A program made the translations under genes and the position numbers. Of a DNA stretch of 57,807 nucleotides, positions 26,310 through 33,784 are shown piece by piece (within the stretch, counting starts at the first letter, position 1; each line of letters begins with the position of its first letter). The notes under the pieces are model-generated. The model did no database searches and was not told where the DNA came from. It saw nothing but the letters and a program-made list of their open reading frames with translations. The stretch is from Clostridia bacterium (lineage in GTDB: Bacteria > Bacillota_A > Clostridia > Oscillospirales > CAG-272): positions 1 to 57,807 of the forward strand of contig JAGBRZ010000101.1 in assembly GCA_017632155.1 (NCBI GenBank), written 5' to 3'.

Positions 26310-26846
26310 ATGGCAAAGAAGAAGAGCACCTTTGGTGCAGATTTCAAAAAATTCATCTCCCGCGGTAACGTGGTAGATATGGCAGTCGGCGTTGTTGTCG
26401 GCGGCGCGTTCAGCAAGATCGTAACAGGTTTTGTTAACTACATCATCAACCCCTTCGTTGGTATCTTCCTCAAGACCGGCAGTCTTGATTCTATTAAGAC
26501 TATTATCACTCCCGAAGAGCTCGATCCCGCTACCGGAGAAGTTCTTGTAAAAGAAGTTGCTATCCTTTGGGGCACTTGGGCACAGACCATCATCGACTTC
26601 CTTATCATTGCATTCTGCATCTTCTGCGTTGTAAGAATGATCAACAAGATCAAGGACAAGGCAAACGAGAAGGAGCTCGCTGCGAAGGCTGAGGCTGATG
26701 CAGCCGCTGCTAAGGCTGCAGAGGAAAAGGCTGCCGCTGAGGCTGAGGTTGCGAAGGCAAAGGCTGAGGAAGAGGCTGCTTTCCGCGCTTCCATTATGAA
26801 GCAGACAGAACTTCTCGCAGAGATCAGCAAATCTCTCAAGAAGTAA
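26310..26846 (+). CDS. mscL: Large-conductance mechanosensitive channel MscL with long charged tail
   Basis: The channel opens under membrane tension and releases solutes on osmotic downshock. The N-terminus (FGADFKKFISRGNVVDMAVGVVVGGAFSKIVTGFVNYIINPFVG) is the first MscL helix, and TWAQTIIDFLIIAFCIFCVVRMINKI is the second. At 178 residues it is longer than the ~130-150 usual, because the cytoplasmic helix is extended by an Ala/Glu/Lys-rich coiled coil (about 115-160). The ATG follows GGAGG; the earlier in-frame codons have no ribosome site. A consensus promoter suggests strong expression. Confidence 0.95.
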   Translation: MAKKKSTFGADFKKFISRGNVVDMAVGVVVGGAFSKIVTGFVNYIINPFVGIFLKTGSLDSIKTIITPEELDPATGEVLVKEVAILWGTWAQTIIDFLIIAFCIFCVVRMINKIKDKANEKELAAKAEADAAAAKAAEEKAAAEAEVAKAKAEEEAAFRASIMKQTELLAEISKSLKK

Positions 26847-26900
26847 TTTCACCTATGGGGACGGCGTTGGTCGTCCCCTGCGCATTCCCCGGAGGAAAAT

Positions 26901-27353
26901 ATGAAAAACAAAACTCCACTCCGTGAGCGGGTATGGCAATTTATGCAAGGGCGCAACGGCGTTGACGCGCTTTATAATTTTTTGCTTATTGTTTGCCTGT
27001 TCCTCATCATCTTCGCTCTCTTTCTGCAAGGTATTCCCAAGCTGATCGTTAACGTCGCTTATATCGCATTGATCTCGTGGGCTCTTTTCAGATATCTTTC
27101 AAAGAATCTTTATAAAAGGCGCAAGGAAAATGCGGATTTTTTGCGATTCGTAAAAAAGATCACCGGATTTTTCCGCCTTCAGCGCGATCGCATACGCGAC
27201 AGAAAAACGCACGTTTACCGTCGCTGTAAGAATTGCAAGAACGTACTCCGTCTTCCCAAGAAAGCGGGTAAGCATAAGGTCTGCTGCCCTTGCTGCTCGC
27301 ACAGATTTGAGGTTTATATTGCGGGATTCGCAGATAAAAACTATAAAAAATAA
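26901..27353 (+). CDS. Two-helix membrane protein with C-terminal zinc ribbon
   Basis: The 150-residue protein has two transmembrane helices (FLLIVCLFLIIFALFLQ and IVNVAYIALISWALFRYL). A basic linker leads to a zinc ribbon with paired CxxC knuckles (CKNCKNVLRLP ... CCPCCSHRFEVYI). Similar small proteins are common in Clostridia but have no assigned role. It lies 54 bp after mscL, with a GGGGACG/CGTCCCC stem loop but no T-run between them, so the two may be co-transcribed. An ribosome site (CGGAGG) precedes the ATG. Confidence 0.8.
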   Translation: MKNKTPLRERVWQFMQGRNGVDALYNFLLIVCLFLIIFALFLQGIPKLIVNVAYIALISWALFRYLSKNLYKRRKENADFLRFVKKITGFFRLQRDRIRDRKTHVYRRCKNCKNVLRLPKKAGKHKVCCPCCSHRFEVYIAGFADKNYKK

Positions 27354-27383
27354 CCGAAAGCACCGGCTTTCGGTTATTTTTTT
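27347..27383. terminator. Shared bidirectional terminator
   Basis: Fourteen-base arms (AAAATAACCGAAAG with CTTTCGGTTATTTT) flank a 6-base loop between convergent genes, with a T-run on the plus side. Confidence 0.88.
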
Positions 27384-28443
27384 ATACTGTATGAATTCCG
27401 AGATCTTTGTGCGCGTGCGGCATATCAAGCGCGTACTTTTTTGCCTTGCGCTTTTCAAAGAATGCAATTGCAATACCGTGGTAGATGGCGTAGGTGAGGA
27501 TGTCTTCTTCCTGCTCAAGCCACGGGGCGGTATATTCGCGGATGCGGTCGTATTCGGGCTCTAAAAGATCGGCGGGGCGGACGAGCACAAGAGGTTCGTC
27601 ACCGCAGATCTCGGAAACGAACTCGGGCGCAAGAGGCGCGGGGAGCTTGCCGAATTTGCCGAGAACGAGATCTTTGAAATCCTCGCCGACGGTTTCATAT
27701 CTCTTTGAAGAATAACTATTTCTTATCGCCTGCGCGCCGATCGTGAACGAGATCGGATATACCATTGGCGGATATCCGGCGTCCTTCCTTACTTGCTCGG
27801 CTTCCTCGGCAAATTCTGCTCCATAAGCTTCAAGGGCATAAACTTCCGCTGTCACCGCGCCCGAATCGAGGGAGATATCAGCAATCTTTTCTTCGGTTGT
27901 CGAAACGGACACGGGAATCCGGACGGCTTTTATGACCGCCTCCGTCAGCTCACGGCAGACGAATTCGTTTGAAACTCCAATAATGCCTATCGAATCGGCT
28001 CCCATAGCGGCAATTTGCGAAGCATAACCGGCAAAATAGGGAATCGAGTGGACAGGGCTTTCAGTATATACCATAGCGATCTCGAGCTCGGCGCCGTATT
28101 TTTTTGCGGAAGCGGCAGCGGTTTCGAGATTTCTTGCATCATTGAGAGCATCGAATATTCTGATCGCATTGATGCCGTTATCTACCGCGGCGGCGACGAA
28201 GGCATCAACAATCTCATCGGGAAAATGACGGTATCCAAGGAGAGCCTGACCGCCGAAGGTCAGGCGAAGTTTTGAATCCCTCAAAAGCGCGCGGAGAGAT
28301 CGCATAGTATCCCATGGGTCTTCCTCAAGCTCGCCAAAACAATATTCGGTTACATCGATAGCCGAATAGCCTTTGAAATCCTTTTCTTCAAAGGTCTCGA
28401 TATCGGCGTGCGAAAGGTTAAGTACTCTTTTTGACTTATCCAT
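27382..28443 (-). CDS. OadA-like protein lacking the carboxyltransferase metal site
   Basis: The 353-residue protein follows the carboxyltransferase domain of oxaloacetate decarboxylase alpha / pyruvate carboxylase B: EDPWDTMRSLRALL, GGQALLGYRHFPDEIVDAFV, GINAIRIFDALNDARNLETA, ESPVH and, at the end, EDILTYAIYHGIAIAFFEKRKAKKY. All catalytic landmarks seem lost. The N-terminal RDxHQ segment is absent, the lysine of IKDMAG is replaced (IIGVSN), and the HxH of the HTHCTSG motif is replaced (VSVSTTEE). It also lacks the C-terminal biotin domain of fused forms. It is the last gene of the cluster and overlaps the tiny BCCP-like gene by one base. Confidence 0.85.
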   Translation of the reverse strand: MDKSKRVLNLSHADIETFEEKDFKGYSAIDVTEYCFGELEEDPWDTMRSLRALLRDSKLRLTFGGQALLGYRHFPDEIVDAFVAAAVDNGINAIRIFDALNDARNLETAAASAKKYGAELEIAMVYTESPVHSIPYFAGYASQIAAMGADSIGIIGVSNEFVCRELTEAVIKAVRIPVSVSTTEEKIADISLDSGAVTAEVYALEAYGAEFAEEAEQVRKDAGYPPMVYPISFTIGAQAIRNSYSSKRYETVGEDFKDLVLGKFGKLPAPLAPEFVSEICGDEPLVLVRPADLLEPEYDRIREYTAPWLEQEEDILTYAIYHGIAIAFFEKRKAKKYALDMPHAHKDLGIHTV

Positions 28444-28565
28444 TATTTATCTTCTTTTTCGGATTCTTCTTTTTTCTCTTCGGTATTTTCGGCTTCTTCG
28501 GTCTTGATCTCCTCGATCTCGACCTCATATTCTTTACCGTTGACTTTAACTTTGAACTGTCTCAT
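28443..28565 (-). CDS. 40-residue remnant of a biotin carboxyl carrier protein
   Basis: The predicted peptide begins MRQFKVKVNGKEYEVEIEEI, which matches the N-terminal strand and linker of OadA/MmdC-type biotin carriers. It continues with a Glu/Lys-rich tail and stops. The biotinyl domain with its AMKM lysine is missing altogether. Its TAATG junction couples it to the OadA-like gene and GGAG precedes its ATG, so it looks translated rather than being random debris. It is too short to be found by standard gene callers. Confidence 0.65.
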   Translation of the reverse strand: MRQFKVKVNGKEYEVEIEEIKTEEAENTEEKKEESEKEDK

Positions 28566-28566
28566 A

Positions 28567-28851
28567 TTAATCTCCTATACGGCGTTTGTTTGTTCTTTTG
28601 AAGGATACGACACGGAAGGGAGTGGGCTTTCGCTCTTCCCTTTCGGCTTCTTCTTCGAGGATGAGGGCGACTGCCGCAGTTATTGCGGTGATCTCTTCCT
28701 CGCTGACTTCTTCGATAATTTCGACGGGTTCTTCCCGCTTTTTGCTTTTTACAAATCGCAAAACAAGGTACAAAACCAACAAAACCGCAATGCCGATAAG
28801 GGTAAATATGCCCTCTTTCGGCAAGGTTACGGCACTTTCAAGCATAAACAT
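28567..28851 (-). CDS. OadG-like gamma subunit (small membrane protein)
   Basis: The 94-residue protein has one transmembrane helix (IFTLIGIAVLLVLYLVLRFV), an acidic linker and the family signature EEEITAITAAVALIL ... FRVVSFKR of the sodium-pumping decarboxylase gamma subunit. In known pumps this subunit holds the soluble parts at the membrane and binds the OadB channel; no OadB is present here. The chosen ATG follows AGAGGTGA, which also contains the stop codon of the carboxyltransferase gene. Confidence 0.85.
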   Translation of the reverse strand: MFMLESAVTLPKEGIFTLIGIAVLLVLYLVLRFVKSKKREEPVEIIEEVSEEEITAITAAVALILEEEAEREERKPTPFRVVSFKRTNKRRIGD

Positions 28852-28855
28852 ATCA

Positions 28856-30316
28856 TCACCTCTTGCGGCGCGCAGGCTGCGAGCGCAGCTTGCCAAGAAG
28901 CATATAAAGTGCGGAAACGATTCTCGGGCGAAGCTCGGATGGGGTCAGAATATCATCCACCTCACCGCAAAGTGCGGCGTCATTGGGGGAGGCATACTTT
29001 TCTCGCCAATCAAGCTCAAGCATCTCGCGGCTTGCGGTAAGATCGCCTTCTTTGATCTTATCGTTCCAAAGGAAGGCTACGGATGCTTCGGGCGAAAGTG
29101 CACTTATGACCGAATCGGTAAGAGCGAAGCAGACGTCCGCGCCGATCGACTTTGAAGCCATATAGACAAATCCGGGGCCGTATGCTCTGCCGATAACCGT
29201 TGTTATCTTCGGATTCGACGAAAAAGCAAACGCATCGCTCATTGCCGACGCGCTTTCGAGGTAGAATGCGTTGTCTGTGACGGAATTATCAAATCCGGGG
29301 CAATCTACGAAAGTGAGCATCGGCAAGCCAAACGAGTCGGCGAATTTCTGTATCTTTGTTATAGCGCGGCAAGCGGCGGGGGTCAGCGCGCCGTCTTTCT
29401 GCGATCTTTCGGAAGAAACGAAAGCGCATCCGATTCCGCCAACAGAAGCGAATCCGACTGCAATTTCGGGAGCGTATTCGGCAAACAGACGAACGTAATT
29501 TTTCTTATCCGCGATCTCGGCGATCAGAGCCTCGCCGCAAAGCGAGCGGAGATCGGGAGAGCGCTGAAGCTCGAAATCGGGAACATCGGGATCGATGGCA
29601 GTTCCCTCGGTATTATTAGAAGGAAGAAAACCAATGAGATTACGCGCGAAACGGTAAAGCTCGCCTTCGTCCTCCGCCTCGTATGCGGAAATCCCCTCGG
29701 GGGCGGGAGCGGACTTGGCGCCGCTTACAAAGGGAGAAACGGCATATATCTCGGTAGATTCCTTAACCGAAACAAGGAAATCAAACGAGGATGCGAGAAC
29801 TGCGTGCGTTCCTCCGCAAACGCCGGGAACGAGCGCGATTCGCGGTACAATTCCGACAGCCGAGCTGTTCGCCGCCACGGTTTTACCAAGCGCGGCAAGC
29901 ATTTTTGCGCCCTCATAGATATAGGCGCCATCCGAGTCGAAGATGCCGACGATGGGCGCGCCGTTACGCAGAGCCATAGCGTAAAGGTCGCAGATCAGCT
30001 TGCCCGAGGTCGAATCAAATGCGCCGTTCATACGCGCGCGGTCTTGTGCAAAAGCATAGACAAGGCGGCCGCCGACAGATCCGTATCCGCAGATGACTCC
30101 CGCGGGCTCGTCGGGATCGGACGAGCGGTTCATATACGCGCCGATGCGCGAGAATGTGCCGTGATCGAAAAGAGCTGTCAAGCGTGCGGTTGCGGTATAC
30201 GTACCCTCGCTTTCGACCGCAGCGGAAATATCGATTTCGCGGAGCATTTCGGTCAGCTTCTCCGCCGTCATCGCACGGCGCAGACTTTTATTCTTTTCTT
30301 TAGATTTGTTATCCAT
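28856..30316 (-). CDS. Divergent carboxyltransferase (MmdA/PccB-like)
   Basis: The 486-residue protein has the two crotonase-like halves of acyl-CoA/decarboxylase carboxyltransferases: GRLVYAFAQDRARMNGAF, GAPIVGIFDSDGAYIYEG, FLPSNNTEG and LPMLTFVDCPGFDNSVTDN. The oxyanion-hole motifs differ from the family: SDGAY stands for SGGAR, VCGGTHAV for the usual CAGGAVY, and AYGPGF for AYGGAY. It is the first gene of a four-gene run (this gene, OadG-like, BCCP-like stub, OadA-like) behind its own promoter. Whether it still acts on an acyl-CoA is uncertain. Confidence 0.85.
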   Translation of the reverse strand: MDNKSKEKNKSLRRAMTAEKLTEMLREIDISAAVESEGTYTATARLTALFDHGTFSRIGAYMNRSSDPDEPAGVICGYGSVGGRLVYAFAQDRARMNGAFDSTSGKLICDLYAMALRNGAPIVGIFDSDGAYIYEGAKMLAALGKTVAANSSAVGIVPRIALVPGVCGGTHAVLASSFDFLVSVKESTEIYAVSPFVSGAKSAPAPEGISAYEAEDEGELYRFARNLIGFLPSNNTEGTAIDPDVPDFELQRSPDLRSLCGEALIAEIADKKNYVRLFAEYAPEIAVGFASVGGIGCAFVSSERSQKDGALTPAACRAITKIQKFADSFGLPMLTFVDCPGFDNSVTDNAFYLESASAMSDAFAFSSNPKITTVIGRAYGPGFVYMASKSIGADVCFALTDSVISALSPEASVAFLWNDKIKEGDLTASREMLELDWREKYASPNDAALCGEVDDILTPSELRPRIVSALYMLLGKLRSQPARRKR

Positions 30317-30347
30317 AGATATATCTCCAAAACTAAATATTCAATTT

Positions 30348-30376
30348 ATTATATCATATTTTCCTCTTTTTTACAA
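30348..30376 (-). promoter_or_regulatory. Sigma-A promoter of the decarboxylase-like cluster
   Basis: TTGTAA (30371-30376) and TATAAT (30348-30353) are 17 bp apart. Confidence 0.75.
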
Positions 30377-30395
30377 TAGGGATTTCAATTTCCGA

Positions 30396-30424
30396 TTGAA
30401 AAGGCGCGAGAAATGTGGTATAAT
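30396..30424 (+). promoter_or_regulatory. Sigma-A promoter of the HTH membrane regulator
   Basis: TTGAAA (30396-30401) and TATAAT (30419-30424) are 17 bp apart and precede a leader of about 130 nt. Confidence 0.8.
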
Positions 30425-30557
30425 GGGGTGAAAACCGCAAATTCTCGCATTCCGAGAGTGATTCTCGGTCTGATGGGTGGACTTTTCTCTGACAAAATGG
30501 TAGAATGTAGCCACAGCCAAGCCGGCGCGGCTGATTCAAACCCTATGGAGGTACGTT
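30425..30557 (+). other. Structured leader of the HTH gene
   Basis: The leader is more GC-rich than other intergenic DNA here. It holds a CCGAGA/TCTCGG hairpin (around 30452-30468) and a later AGCC/GGCT hairpin. It matches no riboswitch class I can recognise. Confidence 0.35.
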
Positions 30558-31859
30558 ATGGAAAAGAAAACAATAGGCAAGTTTATAGCCGTTTTGCGCA
30601 AGGCAAACGGAATGACACAAAAGGATCTCGCTGACAAACTTTTCGTTTCGGATAAGACGGTCAGCCGTTGGGAGCGCGACGAGTGCGACCCCGATCTTTC
30701 ACTTATCCCCGCAATCGCGGAGTTATTCGGGATCACGACGGATGAGCTGCTTCGTGGTGAGCGGAACAATCCCGATACGTTAGAACATCAAAGCGACGAT
30801 GACACTATCAAGCAAAAGAAAAAGAGTGAAAAGCAGTTCAAGACTATGCTCTTCGGAAAGAAGCGAAGATTTGATAATCTCACGCTGATATCAATCGGGA
30901 TATCCCTGCTTGGACTGATCGTGGGAATGATAATCAATCTTGGGTTTTCAAAGGGATTGATCGCATTCTTCGTTACGTCGGCATTTCTTCTTGCGAGTGT
31001 GATCTGTCAGATCTGCTTCACCTCAAACGTAAGAATTACCACCGACGAGGACGATGATTACCGCGAGCTTATAGACGCAGCAAACACGTCATTTATTCAA
31101 AAGTCTGTTGCCGTTTATTTTGTGAATATCGCGATTTTCGCGTTCTGTCTGCCTCTCGTCACGGTCATCAACGGTGTAAATTTTGGTCTTGGATTCGATT
31201 CTTGGATCTTGTACGGAATTACATTTGCTGCTGCAGGCATCATTCTTGCATATCTTATCTATCGCATTATTATCAAATCTGCGCTGATTCGTCGGAGTAT
31301 TCTCGTTTTTAATGAAGCGGGTCTTTCTCATGAAAAATATTCGCGAAAGCTTCTTATTCGTCTATCGTCAATAAGCTTGGTTATCGCAATTCTTCTCGGT
31401 ATTGCAATATCGGTCATCGATAGTATCTCTTCTACGAGATTTGCCGACAAGATAGTACTTGAAACTCCCGAAGAGTTCAAGGAATATATGGAATCAAGCT
31501 ATGACGAAGCAAAAAACGAATCGGGCGAATGGTATTACGACGCTGACGGAAATTTAGTGGGCAGTGCGCTCATCATCGACGAGGACAACCCCGAGCCTTT
31601 CAAGAATTCCGTCGTTCTGAAAGACAAGCATGGTAACGAAATTCTCGAATACTATTATCATAACAATCTTTATTCGCGCATTGAGTATAACACCGAATCC
31701 GAAGATAGATGTCCGATAATCGTTTACACCCGCGATGCGATGAGAGAAGCCAACACCTTAAAATCGGGAATCAAAACTATGCTTGCTATCGCAATTTTTG
31801 CAGAGGTTGCGATATTCGCAGGAATTTACATTATCAAAGTCACAAAGAAAAAGAATTAA
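30558..31859 (+). CDS. XRE-family HTH regulator fused to a membrane domain
   Basis: The 433-residue protein starts with a Cro/C1-type helix-turn-helix (residues ~6-60: LRKANGMTQKDLADKLFVSDKTVSRWERDECDPDLSLIPAIAELFGITTDELL). A charged linker is followed by about six transmembrane segments and an extracytoplasmic part (after SVIDSISSTRFADK), before a last helix near the C-terminus. Such fusions are common in Clostridia and are thought to sense envelope or peptide signals. It is a single-gene unit with its own promoter and terminator. A GGAGG site precedes the ATG. Confidence 0.9.
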   Translation: MEKKTIGKFIAVLRKANGMTQKDLADKLFVSDKTVSRWERDECDPDLSLIPAIAELFGITTDELLRGERNNPDTLEHQSDDDTIKQKKKSEKQFKTMLFGKKRRFDNLTLISIGISLLGLIVGMIINLGFSKGLIAFFVTSAFLLASVICQICFTSNVRITTDEDDDYRELIDAANTSFIQKSVAVYFVNIAIFAFCLPLVTVINGVNFGLGFDSWILYGITFAAAGIILAYLIYRIIIKSALIRRSILVFNEAGLSHEKYSRKLLIRLSSISLVIAILLGIAISVIDSISSTRFADKIVLETPEEFKEYMESSYDEAKNESGEWYYDADGNLVGSALIIDEDNPEPFKNSVVLKDKHGNEILEYYYHNNLYSRIEYNTESEDRCPIIVYTRDAMREANTLKSGIKTMLAIAIFAEVAIFAGIYIIKVTKKKN

Positions 31860-31864
31860 AATCA

Positions 31865-31893
31865 CAGAGCACCGCTTTCGCGGTGCTCTGTTT
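31865..31893. terminator. Shared bidirectional terminator
   Basis: An 11-bp perfect stem (CAGAGCACCGC/GCGGTGCTCTG, loop TTTC) lies between convergent genes. Confidence 0.85.
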
Positions 31894-31897
31894 CATA

Positions 31898-32185
31898 TCA
31901 GAAATATTCGTGTTTACACTTTGGGCATTTCGGGTAATCGAAATCGTGGACCGTGCCGCATTCGGGGCAAGTCTTTTTCGGGGTCTCATCGTCAAGCGTT
32001 TCGTTTTCCGCGAGGAAAAACTCGAGTTTTCGGCACTTGGGGCAAACGCATATCTGCACTTCAAGCGCCCCCGACAAAAGATTCGGCAGGTCGCCGAGGA
32101 CCCAGCCGGTCTTGCCGAGTTGGATCCTCTCACGCGACAGATACTGCATATCCTCTCCGCAGCGGAGACATTTCATCGTGTTCAT
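31898..32185 (-). CDS. Small protein with three zinc-ribbon CxxC pairs
   Basis: The 95-residue protein has CLRCGEDM, CVCPKCRKLEFF, CPECGT and CPKCKHEYF, that is several CxxC knuckles able to form zinc ribbons. I do not assign a function. It starts 8 bases after the glnA stop with little ribosome site, so it is probably translated by re-initiation from glnA. A start at 32176 (MKCLRCGE) is possible too. Its placement behind glutamine synthetase may link it to nitrogen control, but that is inference from position only. Confidence 0.75.
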   Translation of the reverse strand: MNTMKCLRCGEDMQYLSRERIQLGKTGWVLGDLPNLLSGALEVQICVCPKCRKLEFFLAENETLDDETPKKTCPECGTVHDFDYPKCPKCKHEYF

Positions 32186-32193
32186 AATTACGA

Positions 32194-33618
32194 TTAAAGA
32201 TTAAAATACTTATCAAACTCTGCAGGGTGCGGGATCTTGGACATCTCGCTGCACTCGGCGCGCTTGGTCTTGATGAAGTTCTTGATAAGCTCCTCGGGGA
32301 ATACGCCGCCTGCGGTGAGGTAGTCGTGGTCTGCCTCGAGAGCGGAGAGAGCCTCCTCGAGAGAGGTGGGAAGTCCCTTGAGCTTTGCCTTCTCTTCCTC
32401 GGGAAGGTGGAAGAGGTTGAAGTCGTAGGGTCCCCAACCGTTTGCATGGGGATCAATCTTGTTCTTGACGCCGTCAAGTCCTGCCATAAGGATTGCTGCG
32501 TAGCAGAAATAGGGGTTGCAGGTCGCATCGGGGTTACGAAGTTCGAAGCGGCGCTTATCGGGCGACTTTGCATAAGCGGGGATTCTGATGACCGCGCTTC
32601 TGTTGGAAGTAGCGTAACCAATTGTTACGGGTGCCTCGAAGCCGGGAACGAGTCGCTTGAAGGAGTTGGTGCTGGGGTTGGTGAGTGCGCAGAGGGATGC
32701 GATATGCTTGAGAAGTCCACCCATAAAGTAATGCGCGGTCTCGGAGAGGTGCGCGTAGCCGTTATCGTCAGAGAATACGGGATTGCCGTCCTTCATAAGG
32801 AGCATATGAACGTGCATTCCGCTTCCCGCCTCGCCGTAGATGGGCTTGGGCATAAATGTTGCAGTCTTGCCGTACTTGAGTGCGGTGTTGTGGATGATGT
32901 ACTTGATCATCATAGTCGCGTCTGCCATATGTACGACCTCGCCGAGCTGAGGCTCGATCTCAAACTGACCGGATGCGGCAACCTCGGGGTGGTGATAGTT
33001 GATCTCGATGCCCATTTCCTTCATAAGAAGGCACATTTCGCTGCGTGCTTCATAGGAAATATCAAATGGCTTTGCGATGTGATAATTCTTCTGCTTGGGA
33101 ACAACAACGCCGAGACCCTCGGTTGCGCTGTTCCAATAGGACTGCTTTGCATCGATGGAGGCGCTGATCTCGTTTCCGCTGACCTGCCAGCCTGCACGGT
33201 CGAAGAGGTAGAACTCAAATTCGGGAAGAATGAACATCTCGTCTGCGATGCCGCTCTTCTGCATTTCCGCAACTGCCGCCTTGATGATGTTTCTGGGGTA
33301 CTGGGGCAGGGGGCGGTTTTCGGGTGTGTCGATGATCATTGCGTTACCCGTCATCGAAAGGGTGGGGATAGAACAGAAGGGGTCGATGACTGCGGTGTCG
33401 GGGTCGGGGATGAATACCATATCGCTCTTCTCTACTACCGCATATCCGTAGTTGGACGCGTCAAAGCCGATGCCGCTCTTCATCGTGTCCTCGGAGAAGT
33501 TAGCCGCGGGAATGGATACGTGACGGTACTGACCGTTGATATCGACCATTTTGAAGTCGATCATCTTTATACCGTTTTCTTCGATCATCTTAATGATGTC
33601 TTTTACGTTCTTGCTCAT
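32194..33618 (-). CDS. glnA: Glutamine synthetase type I
   Basis: The 474-residue enzyme makes glutamine from glutamate, ammonia and ATP. Metal and substrate motifs are present: MFILPEFEFYLFD, NYHHPEVAASGQFEIEPQLGEVVHMADA, KPIYGEAGSGMHVHMLLMKDG and NPSTNSFKRLVPGFEAPV. The C-terminus RRFELRNPDATCNPYFCYAAILMAGLDG is of the GS-I-alpha kind found in Firmicutes. The expected GlnR-type regulation is not visible as an obvious operator. GGAGG precedes the ATG. Confidence 0.97.
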   Translation of the reverse strand: MSKNVKDIIKMIEENGIKMIDFKMVDINGQYRHVSIPAANFSEDTMKSGIGFDASNYGYAVVEKSDMVFIPDPDTAVIDPFCSIPTLSMTGNAMIIDTPENRPLPQYPRNIIKAAVAEMQKSGIADEMFILPEFEFYLFDRAGWQVSGNEISASIDAKQSYWNSATEGLGVVVPKQKNYHIAKPFDISYEARSEMCLLMKEMGIEINYHHPEVAASGQFEIEPQLGEVVHMADATMMIKYIIHNTALKYGKTATFMPKPIYGEAGSGMHVHMLLMKDGNPVFSDDNGYAHLSETAHYFMGGLLKHIASLCALTNPSTNSFKRLVPGFEAPVTIGYATSNRSAVIRIPAYAKSPDKRRFELRNPDATCNPYFCYAAILMAGLDGVKNKIDPHANGWGPYDFNLFHLPEEEKAKLKGLPTSLEEALSALEADHDYLTAGGVFPEELIKNFIKTKRAECSEMSKIPHPAEFDKYFNL

Positions 33619-33653
33619 TTTTGTGCCTCCGTAATTTTGATGATAATAATAAT

Positions 33654-33682
33654 ATAATACAACAAAATCACCGAAAAATCAA
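33654..33682 (-). promoter_or_regulatory. Sigma-A promoter of glnA
   Basis: TTGATT (33677-33682) and TATTAT (33654-33659) are 17 bp apart. Confidence 0.7.
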
Positions 33683-33726
33683 GAGGAATATGATAATTTG
33701 AGATAATTTTTCAAAAATAATTTCTA

Positions 33727-33755
33727 TTGACACAGACACTTTTATATTGTATAAT
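33727..33755 (+). promoter_or_regulatory. Sigma-A promoter of the geranylgeranyl-reductase-like gene
   Basis: TTGACA (33727-33732) and TATAAT (33750-33755) are 17 bp apart. Confidence 0.88.
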
Positions 33756-33784
33756 AAACGTATCAATTAGCGGGAGTAATTCTT

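Noticed and set aside
30425..30557. T-box or c-di-GMP riboswitch in the HTH leader
   Set aside because: A GGGTGGA string recalls the T-box, but specifier loop, full T-box sequence and terminator are missing; no c-di-GMP aptamer core is present.
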